From contig CAYZDF010000070.1 in assembly GCA_964477085.1 (NCBI GenBank), positions 1-12,793 on the forward strand: 12,793 nt of DNA, given 5' to 3'. Positions 7,654 to 12,793 of the stretch are shown here, piece after piece (the first letter of the stretch is position 1; the number at the start of each line of letters is the position of its first letter). The notes beneath the pieces are model-generated. The model saw only the letters and a list, made by a program, of their open reading frames with translations. It was not told the DNA's origin and ran no database searches. A program made the translations under genes and the position numbers. The stretch comes from Dichloromethanomonas sp964477085 (GTDB lineage Bacteria > Bacillota > Desulfitobacteriia > Desulfitobacteriales > Syntrophobotulaceae).

Positions 7654-8484
7654 CTATTTATGACAGGCCAAGCAGGCCTTTGATTTACCGTAAAGTTCGT
7701 CAATATCAAAATCATTATCAGGCCTTAGCGGATTTTGCAGCTTTTTCTTTTTTAATCTCTTAAGACGATATTCATAATCCTGTTTTATCTGCTCTACTCT
7801 CGCAGGATCTTCCAATGCTTCCAGGGATTCACCTTCTGACCAAGTAAAAGGGGAACCACAATCCATTGCCGTTTTTTCGTATCTTTTTGCTTCTTCATAT
7901 GCTTCCGGGTGTCTTTCCTTCAAACGAACCCATTCAATTTTCTGCTGAAAAAAACAGAAGGTGCAGCCGCTTCTTGATCTCCAGCTATAATATCGAGGTA
8001 AACCAAGTCCAGCGGCTTCTAGAATTTCGTTCACGCCCTGTTTATCAATACCCGCCTCTTTAAAGGGTAAAATCGTTTTCATGTTTGCATGATTACCCTT
8101 GTATCCTTCTCGAAATTCTTCATCTGAGCGGATAGCTACATAACTAAAAACTTTTTTTCCCGCCTCTAATTCTGGCTTTATCCATTCTTCAAACGGCGCA
8201 AGCTTTAATTTTCTTGTACACCAACGGGTTTGAGCAGAAGGAAGAAAGTTTTTATATTGCTTCAGCCAGAAATCGAAATCACGGTGAGGATTCAAACGTA
8301 ACACCGGCTTCCCTAAGAACCCTTCTAATCGACCCAGAAACTCATAAACTTCCGGCAACTCTTTCCCGGTATCAGTAAAAAAATAATCAATTTCCAACTC
8401 TGGATGATTTTGCCGCATATACACGGCCAAAGCCGCACTATCTCGACCTCCGGATATACCTAAAACATGCCGTTCTGTGGTCAT
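7654..8484 (-). CDS. sspD: SspD-like PAPS-reductase/ATP-pyrophosphatase family protein
   Basis: SspD belongs to the adenine nucleotide alpha-hydrolase/PAPS reductase family. It activates the DNA backbone with ATP so that sulfur can be inserted during single-stranded PT modification. The 276-residue protein has the PP-loop SGGRDS at residues 11-16 and an FFTDTGKELPEVYEF element at 35-49. It then has RWCTRK with C89, and RSGCTFCFFQQ with C174 and C177. The C174-x2-C177 pair with C89 or C209 could hold an Fe-S cluster, as reported for the related DndC. A further C271-x2-C274 pair ends the protein (CLACHK). It is much shorter than DndC (about 500 residues), which favours SspD. ATG 8484 overlaps the sspC stop by four bases (ATGA), with AAGG seven bases upstream. 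The name rests on motifs and on the DUF4007/ATPase neighbours. Confidence 0.85.
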   Translation of the reverse strand: MTTERHVLGISGGRDSAALAVYMRQNHPELEIDYFFTDTGKELPEVYEFLGRLEGFLGKPVLRLNPHRDFDFWLKQYKNFLPSAQTRWCTRKLKLAPFEEWIKPELEAGKKVFSYVAIRSDEEFREGYKGNHANMKTILPFKEAGIDKQGVNEILEAAGLGLPRYYSWRSRSGCTFCFFQQKIEWVRLKERHPEAYEEAKRYEKTAMDCGSPFTWSEGESLEALEDPARVEQIKQDYEYRLKRLKKKKLQNPLRPDNDFDIDELYGKSKACLACHK

Positions 8485-11400
8485 ATTGTGGCCTTTTTAG
8501 GAACAGTTCCCTTTAGCTCTGCTCTTTCGAGAATGGCAGCCCCAATATTTGCCAAAGCAGCAAGCAAGAGATCAGATCCTTCCTCAAAGTGACCATTCAA
8601 GGCATTTTTTATTCTATTCTCAATCTCTTGGATGTCTTTTTCTGCGGTACGCTTAATTGTGAACTCATGGACATAAGTTTTACGCTTTCCGTTCAAGCCG
8701 ACCATAAATGCTACAGCCTGCCTGTAGTCTTCTCGATTTTGAATTCGACCATACGCCTCTATATGATTAAATTGGTGAGATAATTCTGCTATACGGAGTT
8801 TTGCTCTGTTCACATCAAGGTCAATCCAGTCACGAGCTGGTTTACCAGCCGCTAAACTGGCTATTCCCTCTATATCATGCCTTTCGCCTTTATAGTTGGC
8901 TAACCGTGCTGCAAAAGCATCCAAAGTAAAATCTCCTGAAACGTGCATAATATTTTTTGCACGTTCATTCAGCTCTTTATAACCTTCAATCCCCTCCTGA
9001 TCTATTTGTAGTTCATTATTAAGTGTCGTGTTCAAGTCACTTAAAAGTGTTGGATATGCTCTATTCATTTCAATTAAGCTGCTTTTCAGTTCTTCTATGA
9101 TAGGCAACACATCACCTTTATTGAGGCTGGCCTCATGTTCTTTGAACAAATATGGCAAATCATCAAATAAAACTTTATTAGGATCACTTGCGTTTTTGAT
9201 TAGCTCTCTTAAACGGATGGTATTTTTGCGTAGTTGTTGAGTCTTTAATACCCACGGCGGAAGCTGGATAACAGTTGCGACAAGTCTGCGCGCAATTTCA
9301 AGCGGCTCTGAGGTTTCCGTTAAAGTAACTTCCGCAGGGTTAAGATCATTTAGAACATCACAAACGCCTGTTAATATTTTCTGCCCCACATCGGAAAAGC
9401 TCATCGGTCTTAAAGCTATATCTTTAGGACTTCTCATTAAATAATCTACAAAAAGATCATCAATACTTGGCCGATAAACTCCCTCAAGATACGCAGCATA
9501 ATCATGGATTCTGCTAAGAATGTACCCAACCGCAAAGAACGGTAACATTCCCTCTTTTATTCCGAAGGGAGGTTTAGTCCAAATTTCATATAATTCTGTC
9601 AGATCAACAGGACTGTTTTTTTTCTTGAAGTATTTGTCTGTATAACTCCAAAGGGGATGTAATCGGCAAGGATCTTTTCTAGCTGAAGGGGCCTTAAACT
9701 CTTTACCGTCGTATAATTCCGTATTGGCTATAAGTATTTCATATAATCCACCTTCAGCCGGAAATCCCTGAATACCAAGTCTAATCTGTCCCTGATTTTC
9801 TACCATTGCCTTTAACAGTAATTTTAGTGCGGCATTTGAATTACTAGATGGCTTAATTCTATTAGTCAGCTCACTATTTATCTTAGGGCTACAATAAAAA
9901 AGTTGGTCTGCCTTATCCGAAGCCAAACTGTATAAGGCTTTAAAGCTCAGAACTGTGGGCTCACGACCATCAATATACCATTTAGCGAATGAAAGAGTTT
10001 CAGTAAGAGATTCTTCAAGACGGTTTTTCATGGCAGATAATCTGGTATCCACCTCCCGCCGTGCCACTGTGTCACCCCCCAATGAAGGGTTATTGGATCT
10101 AATCCACTCTAGAGCCTGCACTTCTCTGGCATGGCTTCTAATCATCCAAGAATTGTGGGCTACACTAACTATGACCGGCCAACTCTGGTTGGCTTGCGAC
10201 ACTTTTTTACAGAGTTTTCCCAGTGATTGATCTGTATCAGATTCCGATCCCAGAACAATCATTATAAGACCCATTGCGCCTTCTACCGGCTCAAAACTTT
10301 CCGCTCTACTAATAGCTTGTTCAGCAGGGACAAGATCAACACTCATCCACCGCAAAGCCCCTGTTTCATGGTAATGTTTTTTAGCTACAACCGGCTGTAA
10401 TCTTGCAGCTTTCTTTAGACGTTCAAAGTCCAATTCAGGAACATGATAGTAAGCGTCTTCAATCGAAGCATCTATATCAAAGTCGCTCCCCTCGTAAAGA
10501 GAGTATGCTTTCTTATGCTTTTTAAACAGAATGATGGACCACGCCTCAAGCTCAATAAGTATATCTTCGAGATCGTTTGCGGTCATATCAGGCAAACATT
10601 TCTCTAACAAGCCCTTTTCTGGAATCAAACCAGAACGTTCCTGAAACATATCCATCATTGCGATCGTTTTAATCACATTCAAGGTTTGCACCTCTCCACC
10701 ATTTGCCTCTGCCCTGGATAAAGCATCGACCGCAAGCGACCATCTATGTCCATCCGGGGAAGCCATTATAGAAGGCTCAAGGTTTGATCTTAAATAATCC
10801 CAAAGCAAGGCAGGGGTGAATAAATCTTTAGAACCAGACTTTGTATTTTTAAGAAAGTCTTGGAAACCATTTGGCTCAGATGAATTTAAAAAACCAAAAA
10901 CACTTCTTTGATTCTGCCCAAAACGTCTTCTCGACACTGATCCTAGCAGAGCCGCAGTAGCCGGGTGCAATGGCCAACACATAGTTAAGCTCTCGGCCAA
11001 AGTAGCCGCATTTACCGGCCGCCATCCTGCAATATATCTAGCAACAGCCTTAGAAACTGCCGTTGGTTTCCTGGGCTTATTTTCTGAAACGATAGCCCGA
11101 CCTATAGTGTCTATCAGCTCTTCACCTGCCACATTTAATGGCATATCAACATAACGCCCTTGTATTTTTGACCACTCATCCCGCATATCCCGACTTAAAC
11201 GACGCGCATATTCGGCAAATGCTTGGTGCAGTATACCAAGAACAACAATCTTACCCTTGCTTCTTGCTGCGATCTCCGCCAATTCCTGAAAAAAGAAAAC
11301 ATCACAGTCACCTTCTGCCGATGCCTCTAAAAATTTACCCATTTCATCAATAACGACGAATAGACCACATTCCTCTTTTGCAGCAATGCGCTTTAAATAA

Positions 11401-11846
11401 GCAAAGACAGATTCACCAGCCTTCTGCTTTCCTGCCCCTTTTACATTTCCAATGGCTTCGACCAATAATTTTTCGGCAGAGCCCTTGTGTCCGACTATTG
11501 GAGCAAAAGACCACCCCGTTTTAGAGGTTACTCCAAACGCTTTATTAATAACTTTAGCATCTTCTGTCGTCAGAGTTTTTTCAGCAAGCTTACGTAAGCC
11601 TTGATCCTTACCTAACATGGCGCCAAGAGCAACAACTAGACTGGATTTGCCAGAACCGTAGGGACCAGTCCAAGTAAAAGCACTTTCTCCTGCATTTTGG
11701 TAGCCCTTCGCCATATTTAATAAAACATCGACAGAAGAACGCGGGCAAATAAAGCTTTCGATAATATCTCTATCACCAATATCTGTATCAATCCGAATTG
11801 AACGCTGAAATCGAGAGCTTACTTTTACCAGATCAACGAGCATCAT
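8481..11846 (-). CDS. sspC: SspC-like large P-loop ATPase
   Basis: This 1121-residue protein is the ATPase partner of the SspB nickase and SspD in PT modification. Walker A TGPYGSGKSS is at about residues 60-69 and Walker B LFVVIDEMGKFLEA at about 162-175 (D167, E168). A downstream LGILHQAFAEYARRLSRD segment probably supplies sensor or arginine-finger residues. The motifs WPLHPATAALLG and RFGQNQRSVFGFL (about 292-320) are typical of large restriction-associated AAA-like ATPases. The remaining ~800 residues show no motif I can name. The first of two adjacent ATG codons (11846) is chosen as start: it follows GGGAGG by nine bases and sits one base after the sspB stop. An upstream in-frame ATG at 11879 would add 11 residues but would overlap sspB by 32 bases and ignore that site. 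The gene overlaps sspD by four bases. Confidence 0.82.
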   Translation of the reverse strand: MMLVDLVKVSSRFQRSIRIDTDIGDRDIIESFICPRSSVDVLLNMAKGYQNAGESAFTWTGPYGSGKSSLVVALGAMLGKDQGLRKLAEKTLTTEDAKVINKAFGVTSKTGWSFAPIVGHKGSAEKLLVEAIGNVKGAGKQKAGESVFAYLKRIAAKEECGLFVVIDEMGKFLEASAEGDCDVFFFQELAEIAARSKGKIVVLGILHQAFAEYARRLSRDMRDEWSKIQGRYVDMPLNVAGEELIDTIGRAIVSENKPRKPTAVSKAVARYIAGWRPVNAATLAESLTMCWPLHPATAALLGSVSRRRFGQNQRSVFGFLNSSEPNGFQDFLKNTKSGSKDLFTPALLWDYLRSNLEPSIMASPDGHRWSLAVDALSRAEANGGEVQTLNVIKTIAMMDMFQERSGLIPEKGLLEKCLPDMTANDLEDILIELEAWSIILFKKHKKAYSLYEGSDFDIDASIEDAYYHVPELDFERLKKAARLQPVVAKKHYHETGALRWMSVDLVPAEQAISRAESFEPVEGAMGLIMIVLGSESDTDQSLGKLCKKVSQANQSWPVIVSVAHNSWMIRSHAREVQALEWIRSNNPSLGGDTVARREVDTRLSAMKNRLEESLTETLSFAKWYIDGREPTVLSFKALYSLASDKADQLFYCSPKINSELTNRIKPSSNSNAALKLLLKAMVENQGQIRLGIQGFPAEGGLYEILIANTELYDGKEFKAPSARKDPCRLHPLWSYTDKYFKKKNSPVDLTELYEIWTKPPFGIKEGMLPFFAVGYILSRIHDYAAYLEGVYRPSIDDLFVDYLMRSPKDIALRPMSFSDVGQKILTGVCDVLNDLNPAEVTLTETSEPLEIARRLVATVIQLPPWVLKTQQLRKNTIRLRELIKNASDPNKVLFDDLPYLFKEHEASLNKGDVLPIIEELKSSLIEMNRAYPTLLSDLNTTLNNELQIDQEGIEGYKELNERAKNIMHVSGDFTLDAFAARLANYKGERHDIEGIASLAAGKPARDWIDLDVNRAKLRIAELSHQFNHIEAYGRIQNREDYRQAVAFMVGLNGKRKTYVHEFTIKRTAEKDIQEIENRIKNALNGHFEEGSDLLLAALANIGAAILERAELKGTVPKKATI

Positions 11847-11847
11847 T

Positions 11848-12793
11848 TTAGGCCGCCTCCCTAACCATATTCTTTTCATAGTCGTTTTTCAGGAATTGAA
11901 AGCCGTCTATTTTTTCTAGTGGCCTATTGGCAATAACCTGCCTTAATCCTGCTGTCTCCGACCAAGTTAATACACCTTTTGAATCTTTCTCTATGCCATA
12001 GATGCGGCCTGCCACAGTGTCTTCATCGAGACAAAAAACACGCCCCGGAGAGCATGGCTCGTAAGCTATGGTTTCTAATGTCAAAGTACGGGCAGTTTTG
12101 GTATACCGCTTCCAAAAATCCAATAGAGCATATAGAAACACCCCCGTTGCTAACGATGGCTGCGCACCGCGCTTAACTTGAAATATATCGTTCTTATTGA
12201 CCGGCTGGATTAACCCTAGCTCTGCCAAGGGACTTTCTACTTGGTCTTCTGTGAAATCATCAGTTTTAGAAGGCTTATTAACATACGTTCTAACAAGACA
12301 CTCCACATCACGTTTTAATGTCGATGCGGAGGCAATTTTCCAAACACGTTCTTCACAAACGCTCGAAAGGTGCTGAACAATAGAGCCTCGGTCAAATTGA
12401 TTATTATTGAAGTGACTAAAAAGCCATATATAAGTTGCCTTAGCTGAAGATGTAGAAAGATGCCAATGAACTGCCCAAATAGAAGATATGTTTTCTAACC
12501 AAGGATCTAATCCATCATTCGCCAAAATCAGCTTGGCAAAATCTGTCGTCACAATATCCTTATTCTCATCTTCAGTGATAATATTGGAAGAAGCGGCCCA
12601 ATGCCTCATTGAGGCAACCATGTTTTTTCCTACCCCGAAGCGCGCAATTGCATTGTCACTTAAAAAGAGCTCTTTAGCCTCATTTTTTTTGCCTTGAATT
12701 TCCAATTCATGTACGGCATCAAATACCTTTTTCAACCATCCATAACGCAAGGGAAAAGTTTCGTGCCCTGAAAATTGAGGGCGAAAATTTTTT
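11848..12793 (-). CDS. sspB: SspB-like DUF4007 protein, 5'-partial at the window edge
   Basis: SspB is the nicking component of single-stranded PT modification and carries the DUF4007 domain. The reading frame is open to the right edge (314 residues visible), so the start lies beyond the window. The TTG at 12750 is an internal Leu codon rather than a start: the in-frame sequence upstream of it reads RPQFSGHETFPLRYGWLKK (bases 12786 to 12730). FSGHETFPLRYGWLKK is the characteristic N-terminal block of DUF4007 proteins, usually a few residues after the initiator Met. Next comes FGVGKNMVASMRHWA, a second family hallmark, in which a conserved lattice of Gly-Lys-Asn leads to a helix. The C-terminal half is a mixed helical domain without a motif I can name. 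The stop is one base before the sspC start, so sspB, sspC and sspD form one operon. Its promoter must lie off the right edge. Confidence 0.85.
   Translation of the reverse strand, partial: KNFRPQFSGHETFPLRYGWLKKVFDAVHELEIQGKKNEAKELFLSDNAIARFGVGKNMVASMRHWAASSNIITEDENKDIVTTDFAKLILANDGLDPWLENISSIWAVHWHLSTSSAKATYIWLFSHFNNNQFDRGSIVQHLSSVCEERVWKIASASTLKRDVECLVRTYVNKPSKTDDFTEDQVESPLAELGLIQPVNKNDIFQVKRGAQPSLATGVFLYALLDFWKRYTKTARTLTLETIAYEPCSPGRVFCLDEDTVAGRIYGIEKDSKGVLTWSETAGLRQVIANRPLEKIDGFQFLKNDYEKNMVREAA
11856..11861 (-). promoter_or_regulatory. Strong Shine-Dalgarno site for sspC
   Basis: On the minus strand GGGAGG lies nine bases upstream of ATG 11846, inside the last codons of sspB. It supports 11846 over the upstream ATG at 11879 and indicates translational coupling across the sspB/sspC junction. 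Confidence 0.65.

Noticed and set aside
7452..7763. 103-codon plus-strand ORF spanning the sspD/sigma-like gene junction
   Set aside because: It is antisense to two well-supported genes. Its composition is that of a shadow frame and it has no ribosome-binding site I trust.
11847..11879. Upstream in-frame ATG at 11879 as the sspC start
   Set aside because: It would overlap sspB by 32 bases. ATG 11846 has a strong GGGAGG at proper spacing and sits one base after the sspB stop.
1..12793. CRISPR array, tRNA or rRNA genes, insertion sequence ends
   Set aside because: I saw no regularly spaced repeats, cloverleaf-like segment or terminal inverted repeats anywhere in the window.

Overview
The window carries most of a DNA phosphorothioate (PT) defence island of the SspBCD type, in two convergent operons that meet tail to tail near position 5086. 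The DNA is moderately AT-rich, with Shine-Dalgarno sites, overlapping stop/start codons and very short intergenic gaps. This fits a Gram-negative bacterium, probably a proteobacterium, but no marker gene is present and the host cannot be named from this window.

Right half, minus strand (12793 to 5087): a tightly coupled four-gene run. It holds sspB (DUF4007 nickase, whose start lies just beyond the right edge), sspC (large P-loop ATPase), sspD (PAPS-reductase-like ATP pyrophosphatase) and an 852-residue protein combining RpoA-CTD-like helix-hairpin-helix segments, a sigma-70 region 4 helix-turn-helix and several winged-helix modules resembling HARE-HTH. SspB, C and D are the known machinery for single-stranded PT modification. 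The cysteine desulfurase SspA is not in the window. It may lie to the right, or a housekeeping IscS-type enzyme may supply the sulfur.

Left half, plus strand (416 to 5085): a three-gene operon. It encodes a DndD-like SMC/Rad50-type ATPase, a 160-residue protein resembling the 'Dnd system-associated protein 4' family, and an SF2 helicase with an N-terminal phospholipase-D-like nuclease domain. These have the composition expected of the restriction module paired with the sspBCD cassette. They are candidates for an SspFGH-type effector set, but I cannot assign F, G and H gene by gene from sequence alone.

The first 415 bases hold no clear full gene. There is a 48-codon ORF directly upstream of the DndD-like gene, which may be the remainder of an ~83-codon gene broken at an A8 run, and a short protein-like remnant on the minus strand. 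The least described component is the sigma-like/HARE-HTH-like protein embedded in the modification operon. It could be a regulator or a sensor of PT status.
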